A stretch of DNA of 64,000 bases. It comes from Gaiellasilicea sp037720595. Lineage in GTDB: Bacteria > Actinomycetota > Thermoleophilia > Gaiellales > Gaiellaceae. Positions 34,467-44,038 of the stretch are shown here, piece by piece. The notes under the pieces were generated by a model. The model made no database searches. It had not been told where the DNA came from and saw nothing but the letters and a program-made list of their open reading frames with translations. A program made the position numbers and the translations under genes. Positions within the stretch are counted from its first letter, which is position 1; every line of letters starts with the position of its first letter. Location of the stretch: NCBI GenBank assembly GCA_037720595.1, contig JBBJLW010000016.1, positions 1-64,000 on the forward strand, read 5' to 3'.

Positions 34467-35590
34467 GAGAAGGTCAGAGCACCCGGAGGGATCGACTCAC
34501 CGGCGGCGATGCGGATGCCGTGAGCGAGCATATTCCTCTCGCCGAGCTTCGCGCCGGGTCCAACGACGGAAAGGCCGCGAATCTCGCAGCCGGCGCCGAT
34601 CTCGGCCTGCTCGCCCACGATCGAGCCGATCACCGACGTCGTCTCCCCCACGCGCGCGCCCGCGGCGATCACGGACGAGTCGATCACGGCGCGAGCGCCG
34701 ACCCACGCTCCCGCGCCGACCACCGCGAGGCTGCCGACCCGCGCCCCGTCCTCGATCACCGCGGCCGCGCCGACGTAGACGGGCGGTACGAGTCGCGCCC
34801 CCGCCGCGACCTGCGCGCCGGATGCGACGAGCGTGTAGTCGGGGCCGAGCAAATCGCCGAGCTCCGACGGGAAATTCCGCTCGAGCACGTCGCAGTGTGC
34901 GTCGAGATAGCTCTCGGGCGTGCCGATGTCGCGCCAGTAGCCGTCGAGCCGGAAACCGTAGAGCGAGCCCGCCTCGACGAGGCGTGGGAAGACGTCGCGC
35001 TCGATCGAGACCGGACGGCCGGGCTCGACCAGGTCGAGCACCTCCGGCTCGAGGACGTAGAGGCCGGCGTTGATCAGGTTCGTGTCGATCTCCTCCGCCC
35101 GCGGCTTCTCGACGAACGCCCGCACTCGGCCGTCCTCGGCACAGCGGACGAGCCCGTAGCGACTCGGATCGTCGACGGGTGCGAGGAGAATGGTTCCGGC
35201 GGCGCCGCGCTCGCGGTGGAACGCGAGCATCGCGCCGAGATCGGCCCCGTGGAGCACGTCTCCGTTCAGTGCGACGAACGTCTCCGAGATGCCTTCGGCG
35301 CCGAAACGGATTCCTCCGCCTGTGCCGAGCGGCGTCGGCTCGACCCTGTACGAGAGGGCGAGGTTCCCGTGCCGGTCGCTGAAATGGGCCTCGATCTGCG
35401 TCGGCAGGTAGCCGCAGGAGAGGATCGCGCGGTCGACGCCGTGCCGGGCCAGATGCTCGAAGGTATAGGCCAGGAGAGGCCTGTCGACGAGCGGGAGCAT
35501 CGGCTTCGGCGTCCTCGCGGTCAACGGTCGCAGGCGGGTGCCTTCACCCCCGACGAGGATGACCGCGGGCAGGCTTCCTGGGGCGCTCAT
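34463..35590 (-). CDS. Sugar-1-phosphate nucleotidyltransferase with LbH domain
   Basis: 375 aa from ATG 35590. N-terminal NTP-transferase: ILVGGEGTRLRPLTARTPKP, MLPLVDRPLLAYTFEHL, FVALNGDVLHGADLGAMLAF, GYWRDIGTPESYLDAHCDVL. C-terminal left-handed beta-helix with hexapeptide turns (VGAAAVIEDGARVGSLAVVG; VIGSIVGEQAEIGAGCEIRG). This is the mannose-1-P guanylyltransferase or glucose-1-P nucleotidyltransferase group. With ugd and cupin it forms a sugar-nucleotide operon, stop overlaps: 4 nt with ugd, 4 nt with the cupin. Confidence 0.88.
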   Translation of the reverse strand: MSAPGSLPAVILVGGEGTRLRPLTARTPKPMLPLVDRPLLAYTFEHLARHGVDRAILSCGYLPTQIEAHFSDRHGNLALSYRVEPTPLGTGGGIRFGAEGISETFVALNGDVLHGADLGAMLAFHRERGAAGTILLAPVDDPSRYGLVRCAEDGRVRAFVEKPRAEEIDTNLINAGLYVLEPEVLDLVEPGRPVSIERDVFPRLVEAGSLYGFRLDGYWRDIGTPESYLDAHCDVLERNFPSELGDLLGPDYTLVASGAQVAAGARLVPPVYVGAAAVIEDGARVGSLAVVGAGAWVGARAVIDSSVIAAGARVGETTSVIGSIVGEQAEIGAGCEIRGLSVVGPGAKLGERNMLAHGIRIAAGESIPPGALTFS

Positions 35591-36867
35591 CCGGCAGCGC
35601 GGCCGATCCCCTCGACTGTGAAGCCGGCCGCGCGCAGGACCGCCGGATCGAGCATGTTGCGCCCGTCGACGAGCAGCGCCCGTCGCATCGCCTTCGCAGC
35701 CTCCGGCCAGTCGAGATCGGCGAGCTCCGGCCACTCGGTCACGAGAATTGCGGCGTCGGCGCCTCGCATCGCCTCGAGCGGGCTCTCGCAGATCGTCGCG
35801 TGCGGGAGCACGGCCTTACCGTCGGCGACAGGATCCCACGCCCGCACCTCCGCGCCCTCGGCCACGAGCCGCCCGGCGAGCACGAGGCTCGGCGCCTCGC
35901 GCGTGTCGTCGGTGTTCGGCTTGAACGCGAGCCCGAGCAGCGCGATCGTGCTCCCGCGCAGGCTCCCGAGATGCTGCTGGAGCTTGCCGATCACGCGCCG
36001 CTTTTGCAGCTCGTTCACCTCGATCACGGCGTTCAGGAGCTGGAAGTGGTAGCCCGAGTTCGCCGCGAGCTGTTTCAGTGCCAGCGAGTCCTTCGGAAAA
36101 CAACTCCCGCCGTAGCCGATCCCCGCGCGCAGGAAGCTCGAGCCGATCCGTCGGTCGAGCCCCACTCCCTCGGCGACGCGGACGACGTCGGCGCCGGTCG
36201 TCTCGCAGACGTTGGCGATCTCGTTGATGAAGCTGATCCGCGTCATCAGCGCCGCGTTCGCAGCGAGCTTGATCATCTCGGCGGAGGCGACGTCGGCTCG
36301 GACGATCGGGGCGTCGATCCCGCGGTGCAGCTCGGCCACCGCGTCGGCGTCCGCTTCGTCGAACGCGCCGATCACGATCCGGTCGGGGTGCTGGAAGTCG
36401 CGGATCGCCGTGCCCTCGGCGGTGAACTCGGGATTCGACGCGTAGCCGACGTGCTGGAGGCCGCGCGCGTCGAGTCGGTGGCGAACGTTCTTGCCCGTAC
36501 CGACGGGAACGGTGCTCTTCATCACGACCACCGTCCGTCCGCCGACGCCCTCGAGACTGTCGATTACCGTCCAGACGGCGGAGAGATCCGCGTCGCCGGA
36601 GTAGGTCGGCGGCGTCCCGACGGCGACGTAGATGAAGTCGGCGCCCTCGACCGCCTCCGACACCTCGAGCGTGTACGCGAGACGCTCACGGTTCCGCTCC
36701 AGGAGCACGTCGAGTCCCGGCTCGTAGATCGGCACCTCGCCGGAGCGGAGGGAGGCGATCCGCTCCGGAAGAATGTCTGCGATCACGACCTCGTGGCCGA
36801 GGTCGGCGAAGCAGGCGCCGGTCACGAGCCCGACGTAGCCCGCACCGAAGACCGCGACCTTACTCAC
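35587..36867 (-). CDS. ugd: UDP-glucose 6-dehydrogenase
   Basis: 426 aa. Rossmann start KVAVFGAGYVGLVTGACFAD, TPPTYSGDADLSAVWTVIDS, VVMKSTVPVGTGKNVRHRLD, SNPEFTAEGTAIRDFQHPDR, and catalytic Cys in GIGYGGSCFPKDSLALKQLA, LLGLAFKPNTDDTREAPSL. Makes UDP-glucuronate for capsular or teichuronic-type polymers. First gene of the unit reading to the cupin; the LCP gene is 15 bp upstream on the same strand. Confidence 0.94.
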   Translation of the reverse strand: MSKVAVFGAGYVGLVTGACFADLGHEVVIADILPERIASLRSGEVPIYEPGLDVLLERNRERLAYTLEVSEAVEGADFIYVAVGTPPTYSGDADLSAVWTVIDSLEGVGGRTVVVMKSTVPVGTGKNVRHRLDARGLQHVGYASNPEFTAEGTAIRDFQHPDRIVIGAFDEADADAVAELHRGIDAPIVRADVASAEMIKLAANAALMTRISFINEIANVCETTGADVVRVAEGVGLDRRIGSSFLRAGIGYGGSCFPKDSLALKQLAANSGYHFQLLNAVIEVNELQKRRVIGKLQQHLGSLRGSTIALLGLAFKPNTDDTREAPSLVLAGRLVAEGAEVRAWDPVADGKAVLPHATICESPLEAMRGADAAILVTEWPELADLDWPEAAKAMRRALLVDGRNMLDPAVLRAAGFTVEGIGRAAG

Positions 36868-36882
36868 CGCGGAGAACCCTAC

Positions 36883-38832
36883 TTACCTGATGTTGGAAAG
36901 CGGCTTGAGACCCTTCGCGATCGCGAGCATGGTCTCGTTCGAGAGGGCGTCGAGCACCGAGTTGACGACCCAGTAGGTGGCGCCGCCTTGACGCAGCACG
37001 ACCATGTGCAGCTTCGGGCCAGAGTAGTGGAGCTCGTATCGCCGGCCTCCGATCGAGCGGACGAAGTTGCGCTCGCCGAGGACGGGCGCGTCCTCCCAGT
37101 CGGTCATCTGCACGCCCCAGTACTCACTCGCTCCCGTCCGATAGGTCAGCCTGATCGTCTTGTGCTTTCCGTCAGGCCCGATCCGGTAGAGGCGGATCGG
37201 CCGCTCGGGATCGATGATCGAGTTGCGCTCGATCGCGGTGGGCACCATCAGCGGGAACGGCAGCTTCTTCGCGCGTTCCCGCAGGAGCGCGAGCGACTGC
37301 TCGGCTCCCGGCGTGACGAAGGGCGGCTGTCGCTTGGGCGTCTTGTCGACCGGAGCGGCCGCGATCGTGCCGTGGAAGGTCTGGCCGACCACGACCGTGA
37401 GCATGGCGCCGTTCGCCAGCGCTCTGAGCCTCGGCGTCTGGGCGATCATGTCCTCTGTCGCGAACAGGGTTGCGACCTTGCGCGCCGCCTCCTTGCCGCC
37501 CGGCTGCGCGGGGTCGTAGGCGACGCGCGTCGCGAAGAAATCCCAGTTGGGCGCGTTCGCGGGCTTCCCGTCGGGCGGGTAGATCATCGAGTAGCCACGC
37601 TGCGAGAGCAGGTAGCTCGCCGTCGAAGCCGAGCCGGTGATCCCATTGCCGTTCAGCACCGTGATCGTGGTGTCGCCCGGCGGCGGCGCTTTCGGCTTCG
37701 CCTTCGCCCGCTTCGTCGCGCCGAGCGCGACCGTCGTGGCCTTCTCGGGCGACTCCACATCGGGATTCGAAAACTCCTGGACGGCCCGCTGGATGTTCTC
37801 GGACGCCGTCGTCAACTCCCCGTACCCCTCGAGCCCGTCGATCTTCGACTGGAAGAAATGACCGGGCGGGAGCCCATAGGCGAAGAGCGCGTAGGAGAGC
37901 AGCGTCGAGACGTCGAGCTCGTCGCCGCCGCCCACCCCGACCTCGACGTTGCTCGTCACCGTGCGGACGAGCTTCGGCAGCCGGATCGGGCTGAACTCGC
38001 TGCGGATCTGATCCTTGAGCGCTCGAACGAAGAGCTGCTGCCTCGCGATTCGGGAGAAGTCGGAGTCGGTGTGGCGGAAGCGAACGTAGTCGAGGGCCTG
38101 ATAGCCGCCCAGACGCTGGTAGCCGGGGAAGAGATTGATCGTGGCGAAGCCGGCAGGGCCGCTCAAATCGTTGAAGTAGCGGCGGTCGACGTCGACCCAG
38201 ACCCCGCCGACTGCGTCGACGAGCTGGCGGAAGCTCTTGAAGTTGACGGTGATCAGGTAGTTCACCGGGAGACCTGTGAGCTTCCGCACGGTCTCGAGCG
38301 TGCCGCGAGTGCCGCACTCCGTGTAGGCCTCGTTGATCCGGCCCCGATAGGTCGGCTTGCCGGGGCACGTCACGTCGACGACGAGATCGCGCGGGAACGA
38401 GAGCAGCGAGATCGACTTCGAGGTCGGATCGGCGCGCACGAGCATCACCGTGTCCGACCTCGGCGGCGTCCCCTGATCGGCGCCCTTGCGCTCGTCGTAG
38501 CCCACGATGAGCGCATTGGTCGGGTGGTCCGCCACCGGTACGTCGAGGCGCTCCGCCGCCTTCTTCACGTCCAGCGACTTGACAGCGACGGCGCCCACCA
38601 CGTCTTCGTGCACCCACAGATAGAGCCCGCCCGCGAGCGCCGACGAGCTCATCAGGAGCGCGACGAAGACGTAGAGGAGAATTGTTCGGAAGGTCGCCCA
38701 GCGCGAGCGCCGGGGCGGCTCGGGCTGCCGGTAGATCGTGATCGGGGAGAGCGCTCCGGGCGGTAGCACCGGCCGGCCGTTCCCGTTCACGGCCGCACCG
38801 CGGCCCATCCCTCTTTTCGTCGTGGTGCGCAT
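36883..38832 (-). CDS. LytR-CpsA-Psr (LCP) family protein
   Basis: 649 aa from ATG 38832. Short cytoplasmic tail, one membrane helix (TILLYVFVALLMSSSALAGG), then an LCP domain: ALIVGYDERKGADQGTPPRS, SLLSFPRDLVVDVTCPGK, GRINEAYTECG, VNFKSFRQLVDAVGG, HTDSDFSRIARQQLFVRAL. A LytR_C-like domain follows (TTITVLNGNGITGSASTASY), then a further C-terminal region of about 200 aa not seen in standard LCP proteins. LCP enzymes attach envelope polymers to peptidoglycan; it fits the sugar-nucleotide genes downstream. Confidence 0.9.
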   Translation of the reverse strand: MRTTTKRGMGRGAAVNGNGRPVLPPGALSPITIYRQPEPPRRSRWATFRTILLYVFVALLMSSSALAGGLYLWVHEDVVGAVAVKSLDVKKAAERLDVPVADHPTNALIVGYDERKGADQGTPPRSDTVMLVRADPTSKSISLLSFPRDLVVDVTCPGKPTYRGRINEAYTECGTRGTLETVRKLTGLPVNYLITVNFKSFRQLVDAVGGVWVDVDRRYFNDLSGPAGFATINLFPGYQRLGGYQALDYVRFRHTDSDFSRIARQQLFVRALKDQIRSEFSPIRLPKLVRTVTSNVEVGVGGGDELDVSTLLSYALFAYGLPPGHFFQSKIDGLEGYGELTTASENIQRAVQEFSNPDVESPEKATTVALGATKRAKAKPKAPPPGDTTITVLNGNGITGSASTASYLLSQRGYSMIYPPDGKPANAPNWDFFATRVAYDPAQPGGKEAARKVATLFATEDMIAQTPRLRALANGAMLTVVVGQTFHGTIAAAPVDKTPKRQPPFVTPGAEQSLALLRERAKKLPFPLMVPTAIERNSIIDPERPIRLYRIGPDGKHKTIRLTYRTGASEYWGVQMTDWEDAPVLGERNFVRSIGGRRYELHYSGPKLHMVVLRQGGATYWVVNSVLDALSNETMLAIAKGLKPLSNIR

Positions 38833-38894
38833 AGACAGAGGCGGGCACCTGGGCACCCGCGCAGGCGCCACGATAGCCGACGGCTCTGACGGCT

Positions 38895-39995
38895 CTACGC
38901 GGTTGCTGCGCGTACAGAGGTCAGCGCATCGGCGAAGAACGCGTTCTCGTCGGGCGTTCCGACGGTGATCCGGAGCGCTCCGGGCGCGCCGAACGCGCCC
39001 AGCGGCCGAACAATCGCGCCCTGACGAAGCAGCGCCTCGAAGAGCGGGCCCGCTTCGTCGCCGACCTCGACGAAGAGGAAGTTCGCAACCGCGGGTCCAG
39101 CCGGCTCCAAGCCGTGCTCGCGGAGCGCCCTAGCGAGCGTCTCCCGTCCCTCGACGGTCAGCCGTCGCCGGCGCTCGAGCTCGGCAGCGTCGTCCATGCT
39201 CGCGAGCGCCGCGACCTGCCCCTGCGTGTTGACGTCGAAGGCGCGGCGGATCTTGGCGATTCCCTCGATCACGTCGGCGGCGCCGACCCCGTAGCCGACC
39301 CGCAGCCCCGCGAGGCCGTAGATCTTGGAGAAGGTGCGCAGGACGAGTACCCGTCTTCCGGCTTTCAGGTACTCCTCGATCGCGTCGGGGTAGTCCGGCT
39401 CGTCGATGTACTCGAAGTAGGCCTGGTCGACGACCGTGAGTACGTGCGCGGGAACCCGCTCGAAGTAGGCGTCGAGCTCCGCCCGGGCCGTCATCGTCCC
39501 GGTCGGGTTGTTCGGCGTCGCAATGAAGACGAGCTTCGTGCGCGGGCCGATCGCGGCGAGCATCGCTTCCAGGTCGAGATGCCGGTCGCGTAGCGGCACC
39601 CGCTTCGGGATCGCGCCGACCTTGAGCGCGTCGAGGACGAAGCTGATGAAGGAGGGCCAGCCGGTGACGATCTCGTCACCGGGGTCGAGGGACGCGACCG
39701 AGAGGTGACCGATGATCGCGTCGGCGCCGGCGCCGGTGATCACCTCCGCGGGCGTGACTCCGTGCCGATCGGCGAGGGCGTTCCGCAGGTGGAAGGCGCC
39801 GCCGTCCGGATAGCGGTTGAGCGATCCGACGCTCCGCTCCATCGCCGCGAGCGCTGCCGAGAAGGGACCCCACGGTCCCTCGTTGGAGGCGAGCTTGACG
39901 ACGCGCTCGAGCCCGAGCGCGCGTTGTACCTCCTCCTCCGGCTTGCCCGGCTCGTACGGAACGAGCCCGTCCAGGGCAGGCCGAAAGAGACTCAC
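38895..39995 (-). CDS. hisC: Histidinol-phosphate/aromatic aminotransferase
   Basis: 366 aa, class I/II PLP aminotransferase, HisC type: KLASNEGPWGPFSAALAAME, VFIATPNNPTGTMTARAELD, YFEYIDEPDYPDAIEEYLKA, and the PLP-lysine region LRTFSKIYGLAGLRVGYGV. N-terminal FRPALDGLVPYEPGKPEEEV is typical of actinobacterial HisC/phenylalanine aminotransferases, so substrate may be histidinol-phosphate or an aromatic amino acid. Stands alone, not in a his operon. Confidence 0.87.
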   Translation of the reverse strand: MSLFRPALDGLVPYEPGKPEEEVQRALGLERVVKLASNEGPWGPFSAALAAMERSVGSLNRYPDGGAFHLRNALADRHGVTPAEVITGAGADAIIGHLSVASLDPGDEIVTGWPSFISFVLDALKVGAIPKRVPLRDRHLDLEAMLAAIGPRTKLVFIATPNNPTGTMTARAELDAYFERVPAHVLTVVDQAYFEYIDEPDYPDAIEEYLKAGRRVLVLRTFSKIYGLAGLRVGYGVGAADVIEGIAKIRRAFDVNTQGQVAALASMDDAAELERRRRLTVEGRETLARALREHGLEPAGPAVANFLFVEVGDEAGPLFEALLRQGAIVRPLGAFGAPGALRITVGTPDENAFFADALTSVRAATA

Positions 39996-40002
39996 CGCGT
40001 GC

Positions 40003-40224
40003 TCAGCTCTCGAGGGGGGCCTGGTCGTCGTCGCTCTTGCGACGCCAGAACCAGAGTGCGCCGCCGACCGCGGCGAGCAGCGAGACGATCGCGCCCTTGT
40101 TCGGCCGCTTCGAGCCCTCGACCGTGCCGGGCACCGCTTCCTTCGCCTTCTTCTTCAGCACGCGCTTGGCGGTCAGCCAGGTGAGCCAGCCGAGCGCCGC
40201 ATTCCGTCGATTCATGATGCTCAT
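40003..40224 (-). CDS. Small membrane protein (73 aa)
   Basis: 73 aa from ATG 40224 (MSIMNRRNAALGWLTWLTAK); ATG 40215 is also possible. Basic and Trp-rich N-terminus (MNRRNAALGWLTWLTAKRV, KKKAKEAVPG), one membrane helix (AIVSLLAAVGGALWFW) and a polar tail (RRKSDDDQAPLES). Looks like a small membrane protein of the type often beside hisC in this group. Function unknown. Confidence 0.55.
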   Translation of the reverse strand: MSIMNRRNAALGWLTWLTAKRVLKKKAKEAVPGTVEGSKRPNKGAIVSLLAAVGGALWFWRRKSDDDQAPLES

Positions 40225-40390
40225 GCAGGAGAGGCTAACAGCAGGCGCTGCGGGAGGGCGTGCCCTCGCGCTGTCGGAAGAGGATCTGGCCGGCGGCCCC
40301 GAGGTCTGTCCTAGGACGCGGTTCGAAAGACCCGCCCGAGTGAGGTGAGAGACTGGAAACGTCACGGGTCTTCCGGACAGCCTCGGGGCG

Positions 40391-41629
40391 TTGCGGGAGC
40401 GGCCGTTCAGGCTGCTCTGGCTCGGCCAGGGCGCGAGTGCCGTAGGCGACGCGATGACCGGCGTCGCCCTCACTTTCGCCGTCCTCGGCACGAGCGGCTC
40501 GGCGACCGACCTCGGAATCGTCCTCGGTGCGTTCACGATCTCGCACGCCGTCTTCATCCTCGTGGGCGGCGTCTGGTCGGACCGGCTCCCGCGCCGGCTC
40601 GTGATGCTTACCGCAGACATCGTCCGCGCCGCCGTCCAGGCGACGCTGGCCGTGCTCCTGATCACCGGCAACGCAGCGCTCTGGCACTTCATCGCGATCG
40701 CGTTCGTCACCGGGGCGGCCGAGTCGTTCTTCGGCCCGGCTTCCACCGGCCTTATCCCTCAGACGATCAGCGCCGAGCGGCTCCAACAGGCGAACGGGCT
40801 GATCGCGTTGACTCGGAGTGGCACCTGGATCTTCGCCCCTGCGCTCTCAGGCGTGCTCGTGGCGACCGTGGGCGCCGGCTGGGTGTTCGCGATCGACGCG
40901 GTCAGCTTCGTGGTCAGCGCACTCTTCCTCTCCCTGCTCCGCGTGAGGCTTCCGCCGGCGCCCGAACGGCAGAGCTTCGTCGCCGACCTCGCACACGGCT
41001 GGCGCGAGGTGCGCTCACGCCAGTGGGTGTGGGCGAGCCTCCTCGCGTTCGGGATCGGGAACATGGCGTGGGGCGCCATGTCGGTGCTCGGACCGGTCGT
41101 CGCGGAGCGCGAGCTGAACGGGCCGACCACGTGGGGGCTGCTCTCGGCCGCCGGCGGAATCGGAGGCGTCGTCGGCGGCGTGCTCGTGCTGCGCTGGCGG
41201 CCACGGCGGCCGCTCCTGACGAGCCATCTCGTGATCCTCGTCTTCGGCGTTCAGCTCTTCGCGTTTGCAGTTCCGCTCTCCGTCCCGGTACTCATGACGC
41301 TCTCGTTCCTCGGGGTCCTCGCCGTCGTGCTCGCGAACACGATTTGGGAGACGGTGCTCCAGGCCAGGGTGCCGCGAGCATCGCTGTCCCGCGTCAGCTC
41401 GTACGACTACGCCGTCTCGTTCATCTTCATGCCGATCGGGTACGCGATCTGGGGGCCGCTTGCGGACGCGATCGGGATCCGGGCGACGCTGCTGCTCGCT
41501 GGAGGGATCGTGATTGCGACCAAGCTCGTGGTCGTGCTGGCGCCCGAGATCCGTCAGATGGGTCAGGTCGGGACTGCGACCGGGGCGGCCAACGACGAGG
41601 AGACCGCCGCCCCGGTCGCGACTTCCTAG
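40391..41629 (+). CDS. MFS exporter (MFS_3/EntS-like)
   Basis: 412 aa, TTG start at 40391, about 12 membrane helices. Motif-A-like loop GGVWSDRLPRRLVMLTADIV near residue 58. Sequence type resembles the MFS_3 (enterobactin-exporter-like) group, with the segment FGPASTGLIPQTISAERLQQ typical of those exporters. Substrate unknown. The stop overlaps the convergent lpdA by 4 bp. Confidence 0.88.
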   Translation: MRERPFRLLWLGQGASAVGDAMTGVALTFAVLGTSGSATDLGIVLGAFTISHAVFILVGGVWSDRLPRRLVMLTADIVRAAVQATLAVLLITGNAALWHFIAIAFVTGAAESFFGPASTGLIPQTISAERLQQANGLIALTRSGTWIFAPALSGVLVATVGAGWVFAIDAVSFVVSALFLSLLRVRLPPAPERQSFVADLAHGWREVRSRQWVWASLLAFGIGNMAWGAMSVLGPVVAERELNGPTTWGLLSAAGGIGGVVGGVLVLRWRPRRPLLTSHLVILVFGVQLFAFAVPLSVPVLMTLSFLGVLAVVLANTIWETVLQARVPRASLSRVSSYDYAVSFIFMPIGYAIWGPLADAIGIRATLLLAGGIVIATKLVVVLAPEIRQMGQVGTATGAANDEETAAPVATS

Positions 41630-43032
41630 GAACTCGCGGCGGCCTTCTTCCTGTTCGGAATATGGATCGCACGACCGAGCGCGACGAGGCCCGCCTCCTT
41701 GATCGCCTCGGAGAGAGTCGGGTGCGCGCACATGCCGTCGGCGACCGTCTCGACCGTCGCCTCGGCGTCGATCGCGACCGTACCGGCCTCGATCAGGTCG
41801 GTCACGTGGGGGCCGACCATGACGAGGCCGAGCAGCTCCCCGTACTTCGTCTCGTGGATCGACTTGACCCAGCCGACCGTCTCGTTCTGCATCACGGCGC
41901 GGGCGTTCGCGACCCACGGGAAGACGCCGACAGCGACGTTGTCGCCGTGCAGCTCGCGCGCCTCCGCCTCGGTCAGGCCGACGCCGGCGATCTCCGGATC
42001 GGTGTAGATCGGGCGGGGGACGGCCGGGGATCCGACCACGATGTCGTGACCCAGCGCGTTCTCGGCGGCGACCTCGCCCTCGCGGAAGGCGGTGTGCGCG
42101 AGCTGCCAGTAGCCGGCGCAATCGCCGACCGCGTAGATGTGTGGGATGGTCGTGCGGCGGCGCTCGTCGGCGGCGATCCCCTTCCGCTTGTCGAACTCGA
42201 TCCCGGCGGCCTCGAGCCCGATTCCCTCGACCACGGGGCCACGACCGACGGAGACGAGCATCAGCTCGGCCTGCACCGTCTCGCCGTCGCCGAAATGGAC
42301 GGTGAGCTGAGAGCCGTCGTCCTCGACCTTCGTGCACTGCTTGCCGAGCTGGACCGCGATTCCGCGCTTGCCGAAAGCCTTTGCGAGCTCCTTCGCCGCG
42401 TCGGCGTCCTCCTGCGGGATCAGCGCGTCGAGCATCTCGACGATCGTGACCTCGGAGCCGAAGCGCTGGAAGATCGAGGCGAACTCGCAGCCGATGATCC
42501 CGCCCCCGAGGATCACGAGCCGGCGCGGCACCTCGGTCGCCGCGAGCAGGCCCGTCGAGTCGACGCAGCGCGGCGAATCGAGGCCATCGATAGGGGGGCG
42601 AAGCGGAAACGAGCCCGTCGCGACGATCGCCGTCTTGAAGGTGACGTCCTCCCCGCCCTCGACCGCGAGTGTGTTCGCGTCCTTGAAGCTGCCCGCGCCC
42701 TTGACCCACTCGACGCCGTTCGCCTTGAAGAGGCCCGCGATCCCGCCGGTCATCTGCTTGACGACCCCGTTCTTCCACTCGGCCGCCTTGCCGAAGTCGA
42801 GCTCCGGCGCGCCGACGTTGACCCCGAGCTTGGCGAACGTCGCTTCCGCCTGGTGGATCGCGTGCGCGGTCTGCACCCACGCCTTCGTCGGGATGCAGCC
42901 CACGCGCAGGCAGGTGCCGCCGAGCTCCGGCTCCGCCTCGATGCAGACCACCTTCGCGCCCAATTGGGCCGCGCGAATCGCTGCGGTGTAGCCGCCGGGA
43001 CCTCCGCCCAGGACGGCGACGTCACATTCCAT
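41626..43032 (-). CDS. lpdA: Dihydrolipoyl dehydrogenase (E3)
   Basis: 468 aa. FAD-binding AVLGGGPGGYTAAIRAAQLG, redox disulfide GGTCLRVGCIPTKAW, NAD-binding LVILGGGIIGCEFASIFQRF, GDCAGYWQLAHTAFREGEVA, and C-terminal dimer motif HVTDLIEAGTVAIDAEAT with MCAHPTLSEAIKEAGLVALG (active-site His-Glu). Reoxidises dihydrolipoyl E2. It follows AGGAG Shine-Dalgarno 10 nt upstream. Downstream of the E2/VOC/GNAT genes on the same strand, probably one cluster. Confidence 0.94.
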   Translation of the reverse strand: MECDVAVLGGGPGGYTAAIRAAQLGAKVVCIEAEPELGGTCLRVGCIPTKAWVQTAHAIHQAEATFAKLGVNVGAPELDFGKAAEWKNGVVKQMTGGIAGLFKANGVEWVKGAGSFKDANTLAVEGGEDVTFKTAIVATGSFPLRPPIDGLDSPRCVDSTGLLAATEVPRRLVILGGGIIGCEFASIFQRFGSEVTIVEMLDALIPQEDADAAKELAKAFGKRGIAVQLGKQCTKVEDDGSQLTVHFGDGETVQAELMLVSVGRGPVVEGIGLEAAGIEFDKRKGIAADERRRTTIPHIYAVGDCAGYWQLAHTAFREGEVAAENALGHDIVVGSPAVPRPIYTDPEIAGVGLTEAEARELHGDNVAVGVFPWVANARAVMQNETVGWVKSIHETKYGELLGLVMVGPHVTDLIEAGTVAIDAEATVETVADGMCAHPTLSEAIKEAGLVALGRAIHIPNRKKAAASS

Positions 43033-43046
43033 GTCGAGTCAACTCC

Positions 43047-43529
43047 TCAGTCCGTAGTCAGGCTCGGTGATGCTAGCGAGGCCACCATCGTCCACGCCTC
43101 GGCGCCTTCGGTGACGACCTCGAAGCCGTGGCGCTCGTACAGCTTGCGGGCCGGATTGCCCGGCTCGACGCTGAGGCTGAGCTGCGCGAAACCGCCGTCG
43201 CGCGCCTTCTGCAGCAGCGCCTTCAGGAGCTCGTCGCCGATTCCGTGGCCTCGCTTCGAGGGAACGACGGCGATCGCGAGCTCGGGCGTCCCCTCGTTCA
43301 CGTAACCGTAGCCCGGCTCGTCCGCCCGGAAGAGGCGGTACCAGGCCGCGCCGACCGGAAAGCCGCTCTCGAGCGCGATCACCGCGGTATCGCCGGCCCG
43401 TCCCCAGCCGCGCACGTAGCGCGAGGTGAGCGAGCCCGGGACGCGTTCGCGCCAGTAGTAGGCGTGGTGGAGCATGTCGCGCAGGAAGCGACCGTCCTGG
43501 GCCCCTCCTCTGCGCAGGACGACGGGCAT
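43047..43529 (-). CDS. GNAT family N-acetyltransferase
   Basis: 160 aa. Acetyl-CoA loop VVPSKRGHGIGDELLKALLQ, and the closing LSVEPGNPARKLYERHGFEV with beta-bulge. N-terminal RRGGAQDGRFLRDMLHHAYY binds acceptor. Substrate unknown. It lies 14 bp upstream of lpdA on the same strand, within the dehydrogenase cluster, maybe only as a neighbour. Confidence 0.8.
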   Translation of the reverse strand: MPVVLRRGGAQDGRFLRDMLHHAYYWRERVPGSLTSRYVRGWGRAGDTAVIALESGFPVGAAWYRLFRADEPGYGYVNEGTPELAIAVVPSKRGHGIGDELLKALLQKARDGGFAQLSLSVEPGNPARKLYERHGFEVVTEGAEAWTMVASLASPSLTTD

Positions 43530-43693
43530 CAGTGGCTCGTCCGGTGCCGTTCTCGCGTCTCTGGCGTGCGAGGCGCAAGCGAGGCTAGGACGCAGGGAGC
43601 GCTCAGGCTGGATTGCCTGGGCGCGACTGAGGACGACGCATCGCGCCGCGGATCGCGCGTCAGAGGCGCTCTGATCGGTGCCGGCCGAGCCAC

Positions 43694-44038
43694 CTAGTCG
43701 AGCGACTGCGCGAGCTGGATGCGGTTGCCGTCCGGATCGAGTACGTCCAGGAGTCGAATCTCCCCCGTCAGCTCGAAGACCACGCCGACCTCGACTCCCG
43801 CCGCGCGCAGGCGGTCGGCCTCGGCCTTGACGTCGGGCACGTCGACGTGCGCGACGCCGCCCGCCTCCTCCGGCTCGCCCTCAGCTAGGGCGATCTCCAT
43901 CCCGCCGTGCTCGAGCTTCGACCAGCGATCCTGGAAATCGACGAACGTCTCCTCGAAGCCCAGCGTCTCCCTGTAGAAGGCGCGGGCGGCGTCGAGGTCG
44001 CGAACGCGATACCAGACCGGCGTCGCGCCGCCGTTCAT
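43694..44038 (-). CDS. VOC/glyoxalase-superfamily protein
   Basis: 114 aa. VOC fold: WYRVRDLDAARAFYRETLGF, then DRWSKLEHGGMEIALAEGEP and HVDVPDVKAEADRLRAAGVE, ending VLDPDGNRIQLAQ. The metal-ligand Glu (ILDPDGNxIE in many glyoxalases) is changed to Gln (RIQL), so it may be a binding protein. ATG overlaps the E2 stop by 4 nt, so it is coupled to E2 translation. Confidence 0.8.
   Translation of the reverse strand: MNGGATPVWYRVRDLDAARAFYRETLGFEETFVDFQDRWSKLEHGGMEIALAEGEPEEAGGVAHVDVPDVKAEADRLRAAGVEVGVVFELTGEIRLLDVLDPDGNRIQLAQSLD

Noticed and set aside
35800..38766. Plus-strand open frame of 988 codons opposite ugd and LCP
   Set aside because: Arg/Asp/Glu-rich, no domain, fully antisense to two clear genes: a GC-rich shadow frame.
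40345..43305. Plus-strand open frame of 986 codons across MFS and lpdA
   Set aside because: Low-complexity Arg/Asp-rich translation in the wrong frame of the MFS gene and antisense to lpdA.
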